Assembly (NCBI RefSeq): GCF_030552895.1 | Contig: NZ_CP130649.1 | Location: 1,240,001 to 1,304,000 of the forward strand | Reading direction: 5' to 3' | Length of the DNA: 64,000 nucleotides | From: Tatumella ptyseos | GTDB taxonomy: Bacteria; Pseudomonadota; Gammaproteobacteria; Enterobacterales; Enterobacteriaceae | Shown here: in pieces, positions 36,101 to 44,957 of the stretch | How positions within the stretch are numbered: the first letter of the stretch is position 1 | Layout of the letters: every line of letters starts with the position of its first letter | Notes under the pieces: generated by a model | Database searches by the model: none | What the model saw: only the letters and a program-made list of their open reading frames with translations | Told to the model about the DNA's origin: nothing | Program-made: the position numbers and the translations under genes

Positions 36101-37897
36101 TTAATGTTCCTCTTGAGCAGTGAGCCAATTACGCCAGCCACCGAATTCAGTTATGTCTAAGGCGGTGTGGAGCGCGGCTGGTTCGCAGATAAAGCCTTTG
36201 ACGATCCGGCCATCACCTAAAGTCAGGCTACCGATTCCTAGGGGAGCAGGGATTTCTGCGACAAATTCGCCAAAACGCGCGAGCGGGATATCCCACAGTT
36301 CAACGGTAATCGCTTGCCCCTTGTCATCACGTAATAAACCGGGTTTTTTGATTGGGCCATCAAGTAAGGCGAAAAGACGATAATGATCAGCGGTTTGTGT
36401 CTCTTCAATCAGTACCGCGTCGCGGGTAGTGAGCTGAAAATTCAGGGGCATACCGGTCAGATGGGCACCGACGACCGCCACACGTACATGGGTAGGCGAG
36501 GCGGGAATACTTAGCGGCGTACTGGGAAGTTCTCGACCGGTCGCGCCTAAAGGGAGCTGGAGTAAAGACTGCCAACGACAACCGAACTCGGCGAGGGCGC
36601 GATCGTGCCAAGCGGGGGCTAATAAGGTAATCCCTGCAGGCAGTCCATCTGCCCGAAATGGAGCAGGAAGGGCCAGAGCGCTTAAATCCGCCAGATTGGT
36701 GAAATTGGTATAGATGCCTAACTGCGAATTTAACGTCAGCGGATCGTTCGCCAGCGCAGTAAGGGGATGAATCGTCGGGGTGGTGGGGACCAGCAGGGCA
36801 TCCACGCTGGCTAAGGTTGCGTGGATCCTACGGCTCAATTCGGCACGTAGGTACTCCGCTTGATAGGCATCAACCGCACTGTAGGCTTTTCCTTGGTGAA
36901 TCACTTGATAAACGGTAGGGTCCATCTCTTCAGGATGGTCGAGTAATGTGCCCACCGCGGCAGTTCGCTCGGCGACCCAAGGGCCGGCATAAAGTTGCTC
37001 GGCTAATTGCTGAAAGGGAGCGAAATCGATCGGCTTAAGTGTTACGCCACTGTTTTCGAGTGCGTTAAGCGCTTGCTGCCAAGCCGCTTCAGCTTGTTGG
37101 TCACCGCAAAAGGTCAGGGTATCAGGAATGGCAAAGCACGGACGCGCGGGAAGCTGGGCCGGTGCTGTTGCGGGATGCTGGCGTGAATAGGCCTCGTTTT
37201 CATCATAGCCACCGGCTAAGGATGCGACGAGGTAGGCATCCGCTACCGTTAAGGCAAAAATTGACGGGGTGTCATTCAAGCGACAAGCCGGAACGATACC
37301 GCGTGCCGAGATCCAGCCTTTGGTGGGTTTTAGCCCAACAATATTATTAAAGCCAGCAGGCACGCGACCTGACCCTGCGGTGTCGGTACCTAAACTAAAG
37401 GCGACATGTCCGCGTGCGAGCACGGAAGCTGAACCTGAACTCGAGCCGCCACTAATATAGTCAGGATTAAACGTGTTGCTGACCGCGCCAAAGGGCGAAC
37501 GACACCCGACTAAGCCTGTCGCAAACTGGTCTAAATTGGTTTTCCCTATCACTATAGCCCCCGCCGCTTTAAGATGGGCAACGATGTGCGCATCCTGCTC
37601 TGCAATATAGCGGGCGGCAGGGCAGGCAGCGGTAGTTGGCCATCCCGCGACATCGATATTATCTTTCACCGCAAAGGGCACCCCCAATAACGGCAGCGCG
37701 TTGAGCGAAGTGAGGTCTTGGGAAAGTAGCGCATCAATTTGCGCGTGGAGTTGTTCGAGACTGCAAAGCGTGATCCACGCGTTATCCTCTGGGTCGAGTG
37801 CTTGAAGGTGTGTGGTTAATAATGATTTTAAGCAATGCGGCGCTTGCTTGGCATGTTGTAGCCAATCTTGAAGCGTGTAGCCAAAGGTCGCTGACAT
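36101..37897 (-). CDS. atzF: Allophanate hydrolase
   Basis: This 598-residue amidase-signature enzyme splits allophanate to ammonia and carbon dioxide. The Ser-cisSer-Lys triad region is visible as PFAVKDNID (Lys), SGGSSSGSA (cis-Ser) and GTDTAGSGRVPAG (nucleophile Ser). A C-terminal domain from about residue 460 (THVRVAVVGAHLTGMPLN) is the extra domain of AtzF/DUR1,2-type enzymes. It is the first gene of the urea operon. ATG 37897 is preferred over a TTG 24 bases upstream because of length and the typical N end. With the carboxylase it gives a urease-independent route from urea to ammonia. Confidence 0.94.
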   Translation of the reverse strand: MSATFGYTLQDWLQHAKQAPHCLKSLLTTHLQALDPEDNAWITLCSLEQLHAQIDALLSQDLTSLNALPLLGVPFAVKDNIDVAGWPTTAACPAARYIAEQDAHIVAHLKAAGAIVIGKTNLDQFATGLVGCRSPFGAVSNTFNPDYISGGSSSGSASVLARGHVAFSLGTDTAGSGRVPAGFNNIVGLKPTKGWISARGIVPACRLNDTPSIFALTVADAYLVASLAGGYDENEAYSRQHPATAPAQLPARPCFAIPDTLTFCGDQQAEAAWQQALNALENSGVTLKPIDFAPFQQLAEQLYAGPWVAERTAAVGTLLDHPEEMDPTVYQVIHQGKAYSAVDAYQAEYLRAELSRRIHATLASVDALLVPTTPTIHPLTALANDPLTLNSQLGIYTNFTNLADLSALALPAPFRADGLPAGITLLAPAWHDRALAEFGCRWQSLLQLPLGATGRELPSTPLSIPASPTHVRVAVVGAHLTGMPLNFQLTTRDAVLIEETQTADHYRLFALLDGPIKKPGLLRDDKGQAITVELWDIPLARFGEFVAEIPAPLGIGSLTLGDGRIVKGFICEPAALHTALDITEFGGWRNWLTAQEEH

Positions 37898-37911
37898 AGT
37901 TGAATCCCAAG

Positions 37912-37921
37912 TGGTATACAA
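37912..37921. promoter_or_regulatory. Candidate operator of the urea operon
   Basis: TGGTATACAA, centred on GTATAC, is a near-perfect palindrome 15 bp before the atzF start. Sites of the form TTGTATACAA are used by several FCD-type GntR regulators, and one is encoded in the operon. Binding is inferred. Confidence 0.35.
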
Positions 37922-38021
37922 GATGGGAAGATAGGGAGCAATAACTATGCCAATAGGGTATCTATCTGTTTTGTAATGATTTTTTTAATTTTGAGAGAAT
38001 AGGGATCTATTGAGTGAGACG

Positions 38022-38107
38022 GGGGCCAGTGCAATCACGCACTGCGATGACGCACCTTGGCCCCGCCGCGTTAAGAATAAGAGGAGGCGATACGCCAATG
38101 TCGCCTC
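38022..38107 (-). terminator. Two hairpins after the copper receptor gene
   Basis: The first pairs 38084-38090 (GAGGCGA) with 38101-38107. The second pairs GGGGCCA (38022-38028) with TGGCCCC (38058-38064) and extends by GTGC/GCAC with a small bulge. Both lie downstream of the receptor stop when read on the minus strand. Neither has a full T-run, though CTCTTATTCTT follows the first. Together they probably end the receptor transcript before the urea operon promoter. Confidence 0.5.
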
Positions 38108-38123
38108 TTCGGTGGAAAGAAGC

Positions 38124-40103
38124 TTAGAAGGTTAGGCTCAGTTTCGCCCAATAGCTACGGCCCGGTTCATTAATAGGCACATTACTGGAATAACCAAAGC
38201 TGCCATTTCCGGCTAAGTTCAGATGTTCGCTATAGGTTTTATTAAGTAAGTTATCAATACCTAGCGTCAGCGCGAGTGTGTCGGTAAATTGATAACGGCT
38301 ATTAGCGGAAAGTATTAGGAAACTGGCACTTGGCCCGAAATCCTTACCCACGACATTGCCTTCATTTCGGGCAATACGATGTTGGGGTGCGACCCAGCGG
38401 ATCAATCCTGTGGTACGCCATTGGCCACTATGCCACGTTGCCCCAACGCGTGTTTCCAGCGGTGGAATTTGGGGCAATGGTCGATGTTCTTGACAATTAT
38501 TGGCCTGAGCATAGCTGAGACTGCTCTCAATCTGCCAATGATCCGACAGCTGATAGCTGGCCCCTATCTCTCCGCCAAAAATCAGCGCGTCGACATTATC
38601 GACTTGGCTTATCCGTTTTTGTGTGGGTTGATAGCGGAATAGGATAAAATCATCTATCCATCCGACGTAGGCAGATAGCCAAGCATCAAGGCGTTTGTCT
38701 TGGTATTTTGCACCAACATCCACTTGCGTGGTCTTTTCCGTTTTCAATGAGTGAAAAGCGGTGTACCTCTTATCAGGACCGTAGGTCGGTGAGAAGAGCT
38801 CCCAGTAATCCGGGAAGCGTTCGGTATAGCCTAACCCTGCATACAGTAGTACAGGCGAATGCTCGGGTTGGTGCTCGAGCCGGAGAAATCCTGCAGGAAG
38901 GAGGTGCTGACGATGGTGATGATTCGGCGTGCGTTTATCGGTGGCTTGGCTACTATCTCCCCTGACGCCACTGATCAGATGGTCACCTTGTTTAAGCCTA
39001 TAGCGCAGCTCACTGAATAGCCCATAATCACTAAAGCTGGCATCGTCTCGCCAAGCGCCGGCAATTTTACGTCTATGACTATTTTGCTGCATATCAATAC
39101 CGCTACGTAATTCGGTCGCTTCCCCTTGCCAGGTCCCCATCACCCTCCCGCCTAAGGTTTTCCGGCCCACTTCTGAACGCATTGGCATCATCATCCCGGC
39201 CATGGGATGGCGTAACGAAACGTTATCCATAATATGATCGGCATTGTTGTAATACAGATGGCCAGTGAGTTCAGTCCATGTCTCGCTGATATTCTCTTTT
39301 TTAAAGGTTAGCCCCAGACTTTGCCGTTTAAATTGCGCGCCATCCATACCTCGACCCGCATAGCGGGCGTTACCGTTACCTTGTCCAGCGGTAAGCTCCA
39401 GTAAAGTATCCTCGTCAGGCGTCCAGCCAATCGCGATATCACTGTTCCATTTTTTCCATTGCGACGGTACGCGATGCCCATCGCCATCTTGGTAATCGTT
39501 GGACTGAGCGTGGTTACCGGTTAATCGTAAATAGCCTTGTGAGTTGCCGAAGCTGATATCGGCATTCTGATCACGACGTTGGTTCGAACCTGTTACCAAG
39601 CTGGCTTCTCCTTTGATTCCAGGGGTTGAGAAAGAGGGGGGCAATCGGTCAAAGCGGAGGGTACCCGCCGAGTTCCCGGGTCCCCATAATACGGTTTGTG
39701 GTCCCTTAGTTAAGGTCATCACATCGAAATTCTCTGGGGAAAGATAAGAGGAAGGCGCATCCATTCGGCTGCCACAGGCCCCCAACATCTCACTGTCGTT
39801 CATCAACATGCGAAGTCGGGAACCAAACATGCCACGAAAAACGGGATCACCATTAGTTCCGCCATTACGGATCTGAGCAAAACCAGGGATAGTTTTGAGA
39901 TAGTCGGCACCATCGCTGGCGGGGAGAGGTTGGCGAGGTGTTTTGGGTGAACTTATCACCTCTAGTGGTGAGCCGATTGGCGCACTCACAATAAGGGTGG
40001 AGTGAGTCTCCAGGTGTTCGGTCGGTAATGCGGCGGCGACGTGCTGACTATAAGCTAGGAGAAGCATCAGCATGATGGGGGATAACTGGGTGCGAAATGA
40101 CAT
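38124..40103 (-). CDS. TonB-dependent outer membrane copper receptor (OprC-like)
   Basis: This 659-residue receptor has a signal peptide to about residue 24, a plug domain (DYLKTIPGFAQIRNGGTNGD) and a 22-strand barrel ending in F. The CGSRM motif (C110, M114) equals the CxxxM copper ligand motif of OprC-type receptors. A methionine-rich loop (M301 to M308 in RHPMAGMMMPMRSEV) fits a further copper ligand. The segment MTLTKGPQTVLWGPGNSAGT is also typical. A DUF2946 gene stands upstream on the same strand, the usual companion of copper receptors. Import of copper, or of a copper complex, is known for the family and inferred here. Confidence 0.88.
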   Translation of the reverse strand: MSFRTQLSPIMLMLLLAYSQHVAAALPTEHLETHSTLIVSAPIGSPLEVISSPKTPRQPLPASDGADYLKTIPGFAQIRNGGTNGDPVFRGMFGSRLRMLMNDSEMLGACGSRMDAPSSYLSPENFDVMTLTKGPQTVLWGPGNSAGTLRFDRLPPSFSTPGIKGEASLVTGSNQRRDQNADISFGNSQGYLRLTGNHAQSNDYQDGDGHRVPSQWKKWNSDIAIGWTPDEDTLLELTAGQGNGNARYAGRGMDGAQFKRQSLGLTFKKENISETWTELTGHLYYNNADHIMDNVSLRHPMAGMMMPMRSEVGRKTLGGRVMGTWQGEATELRSGIDMQQNSHRRKIAGAWRDDASFSDYGLFSELRYRLKQGDHLISGVRGDSSQATDKRTPNHHHRQHLLPAGFLRLEHQPEHSPVLLYAGLGYTERFPDYWELFSPTYGPDKRYTAFHSLKTEKTTQVDVGAKYQDKRLDAWLSAYVGWIDDFILFRYQPTQKRISQVDNVDALIFGGEIGASYQLSDHWQIESSLSYAQANNCQEHRPLPQIPPLETRVGATWHSGQWRTTGLIRWVAPQHRIARNEGNVVGKDFGPSASFLILSANSRYQFTDTLALTLGIDNLLNKTYSEHLNLAGNGSFGYSSNVPINEPGRSYWAKLSLTF

Positions 40104-40203
40104 TATTATTTCCTTATTACGCAGGCGTGACAGTGCCTAGCGCAAAAAACGCTAAATCGGTCTCGATAACGATGTATCGGGCAGTAAATAAGATAAGGCG
40201 TTG

Positions 40204-40608
40204 TTAGAAGGAAGGTGGTGCGCGTGCTTGGCTTGACGACCAAAAGCCAATTAAGGGGCGGATAATACGTGGAGGGAGCGCCAAGGTTTGGAGCGGGCAA
40301 TAGACGATGACCAGAGCCAGTAGAACTATCCACTGTAGAAAAGGAAAGTGCGCCAATAGTTGGCAATAACCGCAGGCCATATCGTCGAGCATTTTTCTAT
40401 CGAAAACCGAAGCGTGTGATGAGGGCATCGGTGACATCATTGCACAGTCGTCCTGTATCGAAGACATGCCTTCCATCGCTGGCATGGCAGCGGCGGTGTG
40501 CGATGAGCTGTGGAGATTTTTCGAGATGATGGGGGCGATAAAGAGCATAGCAATTGAAAAAATCGCTAACTGCGCGGCAAGTCGGTAACATTTTACAAAG
40601 TGGTTCAA
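40204..40608 (-). CDS. DUF2946 family protein beside the copper receptor
   Basis: This small protein of about 134 residues has an N-terminal membrane helix (LAAQLAIFSIAMLFIAPII), a metal-friendly middle rich in His, Met and Asp (HTAAAMPAMEGMSS, DDCAMMSPMPSSH), the motif CGYCQLLAHFP and a second helix. DUF2946 proteins are typically found beside copper receptors and are thought to be copper-responsive. The start is uncertain. TTG 40608 has GAGGGA nine bases upstream; TTG 40617 would also be in frame. A gap of 100 bp separates it from the receptor gene, which it probably shares a promoter with. Confidence 0.7.
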   Translation of the reverse strand: MNHFVKCYRLAAQLAIFSIAMLFIAPIISKNLHSSSHTAAAMPAMEGMSSIQDDCAMMSPMPSSHASVFDRKMLDDMACGYCQLLAHFPFLQWIVLLALVIVYCPLQTLALPPRIIRPLIGFWSSSQARAPPSF

Positions 40609-40786
40609 AACGCACAATCCCTCATCCTGAGTGCGGCGCTATCTTACCCTAAAAGTGCTTAATGACCAAAAGAAACCCTCATTAGGATAAGGTTTTATCA
40701 TCGACTTTTTATTCCCCGCGTATTGCAAATTAATGGTAGGGTAATGACCTCTAATTCGCTGACCTAACTTGAAGATATTATTGATT

Positions 40787-41677
40787 ATGCAACATGCATT
40801 ATTGGCCATTATCACCCTCTTTGCGACATTGGGCTTGGGGTGGCTGGTGGGAACACGATGTTCGTTAACCTTCCGGCAAGCAGTAGTGAAATCCGTAAGT
40901 ACTATTGTCCTGCTGTTATTATTCAGTATGGGAATGGATTTTGCGCAAGTGCTTACGCAAGGTCAGTTAGGCAGTCGTATCGTCTTGCAGGCTTTATTGC
41001 TATCAGGGTTAATCACAATTTTCACCGCGATCTTACTCCTCCGTAAACCGGCAGCGATTACCCGTGAGGGTTCTTTACCCTCTTTTTATTCAGCGTTTGG
41101 AGGCTGTTTAAAAGCGATTAGTGCCTTTATTGCTGGGGTCGCCCTCGGCTATTTCACGCATTTCAGTCTTGAACACATTGGTCTTTCCAGTAATAGCGTG
41201 CTCTATGTGATGTTGTTCTGTGTGGGCGTGGACCTAGTGGGTTTTCGTTTTGGTCGCGTGACCCGTCAATGTGCGAGTGTACCGATGGCGGCGCTGGTAG
41301 GTTATATCCTAGCTACCGGACTATTCAGCGTCTTCACGCCCTTTAGCTGGCAGCAATCACTGATGTTGGGCAGTGGCTTAGGGTGGTTCTCGTTATCAGG
41401 CCCGATGGTTCATCAACTCGCTGGTGCGCAAATGGGGGCTATTGCCTTTATGACCGATTTTATACGCGAGCTGCTCAGCATCGTTTTTCTATACTTCTTT
41501 GGCCGTCGCCAGCCTCTTGCTGCAGTGGGGCTAAGCGGGGCGGCGGCGATGGATTCAGCGTTACCTTTTATCAAGCAAAATTGTGACACTTATTATATCC
41601 CTTACGCCATCTTCAGCGGACTACTGTTGACACTGGCCGCACCCTTTCTTATATCTCTGTCGGCGGCCCTACTATGA
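40787..41677 (+). CDS. LysO-family (DUF340) amino acid exporter
   Basis: This integral membrane protein (296 residues, about 8-10 helices) follows the pattern of E. coli LysO: LGWFSLSGPMVHQL, FMTDFIRELLSIVFL and GAAAMDSALPFIKQ. Three charged residues in the family (D/E/D-type) are retained in MTDFIREL and AAMDS. LysO exports lysine and its toxic analogue thialysine. Substrate identity here is not certain, since divergence is visible. Start chosen at ATG 40787; an upstream in-frame TTG (40769) is less likely. The stop overlaps the following gene in an ATGA. Confidence 0.82.
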   Translation: MQHALLAIITLFATLGLGWLVGTRCSLTFRQAVVKSVSTIVLLLLFSMGMDFAQVLTQGQLGSRIVLQALLLSGLITIFTAILLLRKPAAITREGSLPSFYSAFGGCLKAISAFIAGVALGYFTHFSLEHIGLSSNSVLYVMLFCVGVDLVGFRFGRVTRQCASVPMAALVGYILATGLFSVFTPFSWQQSLMLGSGLGWFSLSGPMVHQLAGAQMGAIAFMTDFIRELLSIVFLYFFGRRQPLAAVGLSGAAAMDSALPFIKQNCDTYYIPYAIFSGLLLTLAAPFLISLSAALL

Positions 41678-42396
41678 AAAAGACTCGCTTAGCTAGGTTT
41701 TCTTACATACTTCTAGCCGCGTTATGCTGTCTGGTTATTCAATCGGCGCAGGCGGCTTTGGATGGAATATTACTTGATCCACCGTCAGGGAAACCCCCGC
41801 AACGATTACTGGTGTTACTGCATGGCTACGGCAGTAATGAGCAAGATTTATTACCGTTGGCCGATTACGTTACGCCAGACTATGCCGTAATGAGCTTACA
41901 AGCGCCGATACCGCTGGGGAGCAATCGGTTTGCTTGGTATCGAAGCGGGGCAAGTGCTCAGGCGGATATCAACAACGCGCGCCAACAGATACTGACTCGC
42001 GTTGCTCAGGTACAGCAGCAGCTCAATATCGCGCCAAATAAAACGTTACTGGCGGGATTTAGTCAGGGGGCGGTAATGAGTTGGAGCATTGCGTTCAATG
42101 CCCCTCAGTCAATTGGCGCCGCAGCGATTTTTAGCGGAAGGTTACCCGAATCTGTCGGCAACACACCGAGCCAACAAGCGGGACGTTCTCTACCCCAACT
42201 GTTTGTGGGGCATGGTGAGCAGGATCAGCGTATTGCACTCGCGTTGGATGAGCAAGCCGCTGCCTTGGCCAAAAAGCGGGGTTATTTGCTAAGCTTTCAT
42301 CGTTACGCGGATCTCGGACATGGCATTAATTCGCGTGAGCTTAATGACTTTAAGCAGTGGGCCACTCGACTTAGCTCTCAAACACCATTGAGGTAG
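41674..42396 (+). CDS. Secreted alpha/beta-hydrolase, phospholipase/carboxylesterase family
   Basis: This 240-residue protein has a signal peptide to about residue 27 (QSAQA). LVLLHGYGSNEQDL forms the oxyanion region, GFSQGAVMS carries the nucleophile serine (GxSxG), and GHGEQDQRI and DLGHGINSREL provide Asp and His. The same fold occurs in YpfH and acyl-protein thioesterases, which are mostly cytosolic; a signal peptide is less common. It is translationally coupled to the LysO-like exporter (ATGA), so the two may act on the same compound. The substrate is unknown. Confidence 0.85.
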   Translation: MKKTRLARFSYILLAALCCLVIQSAQAALDGILLDPPSGKPPQRLLVLLHGYGSNEQDLLPLADYVTPDYAVMSLQAPIPLGSNRFAWYRSGASAQADINNARQQILTRVAQVQQQLNIAPNKTLLAGFSQGAVMSWSIAFNAPQSIGAAAIFSGRLPESVGNTPSQQAGRSLPQLFVGHGEQDQRIALALDEQAAALAKKRGYLLSFHRYADLGHGINSRELNDFKQWATRLSSQTPLR

Positions 42397-42556
42397 AAGG
42401 GTGATTGCTGTTACGCGGCGCTTTCAGTAACCGTGCAAATTCGACTTCAAGTTTTTCGACCTCATTCAAAAACTGTGCGGGAGTAAAAGGGCGTTGTTGT
42501 TGGGACGCATAAGCGATAGCCAATTCTTTAGCCGTAAAACGCTGTGTTGAAAACAT
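42371..42556 (-). CDS. 61-residue protein of unknown function
   Basis: This small, hydrophilic, helix-prone protein (FTAKELAIAYASQQQ, EVEKLEVEFARLLKAP) has a strong ribosome site (GAGAGGAG 7-8 bases before ATG 42556), which supports translation. No signal peptide, membrane helix or motif is seen, and I do not recognise a family. Its last 26 bp overlap tail to tail with the esterase gene. Promoter sequence would lie in 42557-42849. Confidence 0.6.
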   Translation of the reverse strand: MFSTQRFTAKELAIAYASQQQRPFTPAQFLNEVEKLEVEFARLLKAPRNSNHPSTSMVFES

Positions 42557-42849
42557 AAGTTAACTCCTCTCGTTGATAAAGTAAGTGTAAGAGGGTCGAG
42601 CAACAAAATAAAATTGGTTTAATTGATTAGTGTGATGGGTGAAACTTTGCGCAGAACCACACTTCTCTAGTGCCTACGCCTAGAGTAAAACCCTTTCTTA
42701 ATCAAAATTAATCCTTTGAACATCGACTATACTTCGCCGTCAGGTAAGATTTCGTGGCTTGCGCAGTGCTTTTTCTCAATCAGTACATTACGCTTATAAC
42801 AACATAAGAGGGAAATCAGTGTCCGGCTGATTAATTCTGGAGTAGGTTA

Positions 42850-43821
42850 ATGAGTAAAAAAATAATTTTTACTGTTTTAGTGATGATAGCGATTATTTCA
42901 CTAGCCATTTTTTTTAGAGTACAAAACCAAGATTTGTTATTACAGGGTGAGGTGGATGCCCCAGAAGTGATCGTCGCGTCCAAAGCGAAAGGCCGTGTCG
43001 TGGAACGTTTAATTGAACGTGGTGATGATGTTAAAGCAGGCCAAGTTATTATTCGTCTCGATGCGCCGGAATTGATCGCTCAACTCAAAGCGGCGGAAGC
43101 GGCACGTGACCAAGCGAAATTTACCTTAGAGATGTCGCAAAACGGCACGCGTGAAGAGAGTATTCGTCAGTTAACGGCTACCTTAGCAGGGGCAAAAGCA
43201 GACTACCAAACTGCCGAAGCGACCTATCGTCGAAATCAAAGCGTCGCAGCGAAAGGCTATATTTCTGCTCAAGACCTAGATAATGCCCGTAACTCCCGCG
43301 ATACTGCCCTACATTCGATGCAAAGTGCGCAAGCCAATTTAGATGAAGCGAAACATGGTGACCGTTGGGAGCAACGCGATGTTTACAGCGCGCAGCTACA
43401 ACAAGCAGAGGAACAGTTAGCGGAAATTAAAGTTCAGACGGATGACCTTAACGTTAAAGCACCTGTCGATGGCGAGGTTGGCCCTATTCCTGCTGAAGTG
43501 GGGGATTTATTAAGTGCCTCCAGTCCGCTTGTAACCTTAGTACGCTTACCTCAAGCTTATTTCGTGTTTAATTTACGTGAAGATATTCTTGCTCATGTCC
43601 GCAAGGGCGATGTGATTCATTTGCGCGTCCCGGCGCTGAATAATCAAATGATCGAAGCCCGTGTTCACTACATTGCACCCTTAGGCGATTTTTCAACCAA
43701 GAGTGCGACGCGCGCGACCGGTGATTTCGATCTAAAAACCTTTGAAGTGCGCCTATGGCCCACCAAACCCGTTAATGGTCTACGTCAGGGAATGAGCGCG
43801 CTATGGCAGTGGAAACGATAA
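42850..43821 (+). CDS. HlyD-type periplasmic adaptor of an ABC-2 efflux operon
   Basis: This 323-residue protein has one N-terminal membrane anchor (about 5-22, IIFTVLVMIAIISLAIFF). Lipoyl half-motifs (GEVDAPEVIVASKAKGRVVE and VKAPVDGEVGPI) flank a coiled-coil hairpin (about 70-200). The layout resembles YhiI, YbhG and EmrA adaptors. The ribosome site GGAG lies nine bases before ATG 42850. It overlaps the first permease gene by 19 bp. Probable role: adaptor of a tripartite pump. Confidence 0.9.
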   Translation: MSKKIIFTVLVMIAIISLAIFFRVQNQDLLLQGEVDAPEVIVASKAKGRVVERLIERGDDVKAGQVIIRLDAPELIAQLKAAEAARDQAKFTLEMSQNGTREESIRQLTATLAGAKADYQTAEATYRRNQSVAAKGYISAQDLDNARNSRDTALHSMQSAQANLDEAKHGDRWEQRDVYSAQLQQAEEQLAEIKVQTDDLNVKAPVDGEVGPIPAEVGDLLSASSPLVTLVRLPQAYFVFNLREDILAHVRKGDVIHLRVPALNNQMIEARVHYIAPLGDFSTKSATRATGDFDLKTFEVRLWPTKPVNGLRQGMSALWQWKR

Positions 43822-44957
43822 AAAAAGGCTTTAAAGCCTTTCGTCGGGCCTTTAACAAAGAGATCCGCACCAGTTCACGTAAATTTGCTATTCACTGGTT
43901 AACCTGGTGTTTCCCGTTACTGCTCTTTTGGTTATTGAGCAGTAACTTTTCGGAAGGGACTCTGATGAATCTCCCTGTCGCTGTGGTCGATAACGACCAT
44001 AGTGAACTCTCTCGTGAATTGATCCGCAAATTGGATGCTAGCCCTCATGCCAAGCTAACCGAGTGGGAAGGGGGATTAAATGAAGCCTTACATAAGATGC
44101 GTACGGCGCAAGATTACGGTTTAGTCTATATTCCGCCAGATTTCGAAAAGCATTTGCTTTCTGCGAAACAGCCTAAGGTTGCCTTTTACTATAATGCACT
44201 CTATTACGGTGCGGGGCTTTACTCTACTCAGGACTTTTCTGGATTGGTCACCGCGCTAAATAGTGAGTATCGCAGTGCCGTCGAGGCTAAAATTGGCAAG
44301 ACAGCCCCAACCCTGCCTTCGGTATCGTTGGTTTATCGTAGTCTGTTTAATGCCAGTGGCAGTTATATCTATTACCAACAATTTGCGGCCACCATTCACC
44401 TCATACAGCTGTTCGTGGTGACCAGTATGATCTACGTCCTTTCCCGCAGCAAACCCCTTATCTATGCGGATCGTTTTGGCTGGGCGCTATTGGGCAAACT
44501 TGCACCTTATACCCTGGTGTATACCACGATATTAATGGGTGAGATTGCCTTATTGGTATGGGTGTTCTCAGCACGATTTGTCGGGGACCCCTACTATATG
44601 TTTTTCGTTGCCTTCTTCTATATTATGGCCGCGCAGAGTTTAGGGCTGATGTTGTTCACCTTTACCCGTACGGCAATTAGTGCATACACCTTGATGGCGA
44701 TTTTTGTGACCATTGCCTTAGCCTTTTCTGGGCTGGGTATGCCTGAGTTATCGATGCCGTTACCGGCGCAGATCATTGCCAATATGGAACCGCTGACTCA
44801 CGCCTTGTATGCCATGTTTGATCTGTTCATTCGTAAAGTTCCTGCTGAGCCGGTGATTGGCGTATGCGCGCTATTGGCTGTCTATCCAGTGATAGTGGGG
44901 CTTTTAGTATTCCGTCGTCTACCTAAGCGCTTACGAGACCAAGAGGCGATGGTATGA
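43803..44957 (+). CDS. ABC-2 type permease, first of a pair
   Basis: This 384-residue membrane protein has an N-terminal helix (about 29-47), a large periplasmic domain (VVDNDHSELSRELIRKLDASP onward) and five C-terminal helices, the layout of YhhJ/YbhS permeases. It needs an ATP-binding partner, but none is encoded in this operon. The start lies inside the adaptor gene in another frame, and the stop overlaps the next permease in an ATGA. Confidence 0.88.
   Translation: MAVETIKKGFKAFRRAFNKEIRTSSRKFAIHWLTWCFPLLLFWLLSSNFSEGTLMNLPVAVVDNDHSELSRELIRKLDASPHAKLTEWEGGLNEALHKMRTAQDYGLVYIPPDFEKHLLSAKQPKVAFYYNALYYGAGLYSTQDFSGLVTALNSEYRSAVEAKIGKTAPTLPSVSLVYRSLFNASGSYIYYQQFAATIHLIQLFVVTSMIYVLSRSKPLIYADRFGWALLGKLAPYTLVYTTILMGEIALLVWVFSARFVGDPYYMFFVAFFYIMAAQSLGLMLFTFTRTAISAYTLMAIFVTIALAFSGLGMPELSMPLPAQIIANMEPLTHALYAMFDLFIRKVPAEPVIGVCALLAVYPVIVGLLVFRRLPKRLRDQEAMV

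Noticed and set aside
40397..40615. Alternative 72-residue frame overlapping the DUF2946 gene
   Set aside because: It has a GTG start with a ribosome site, but the DUF2946 frame carries the conserved CGYCQLLAH motif and membrane helices, so the alternative is a shadow.
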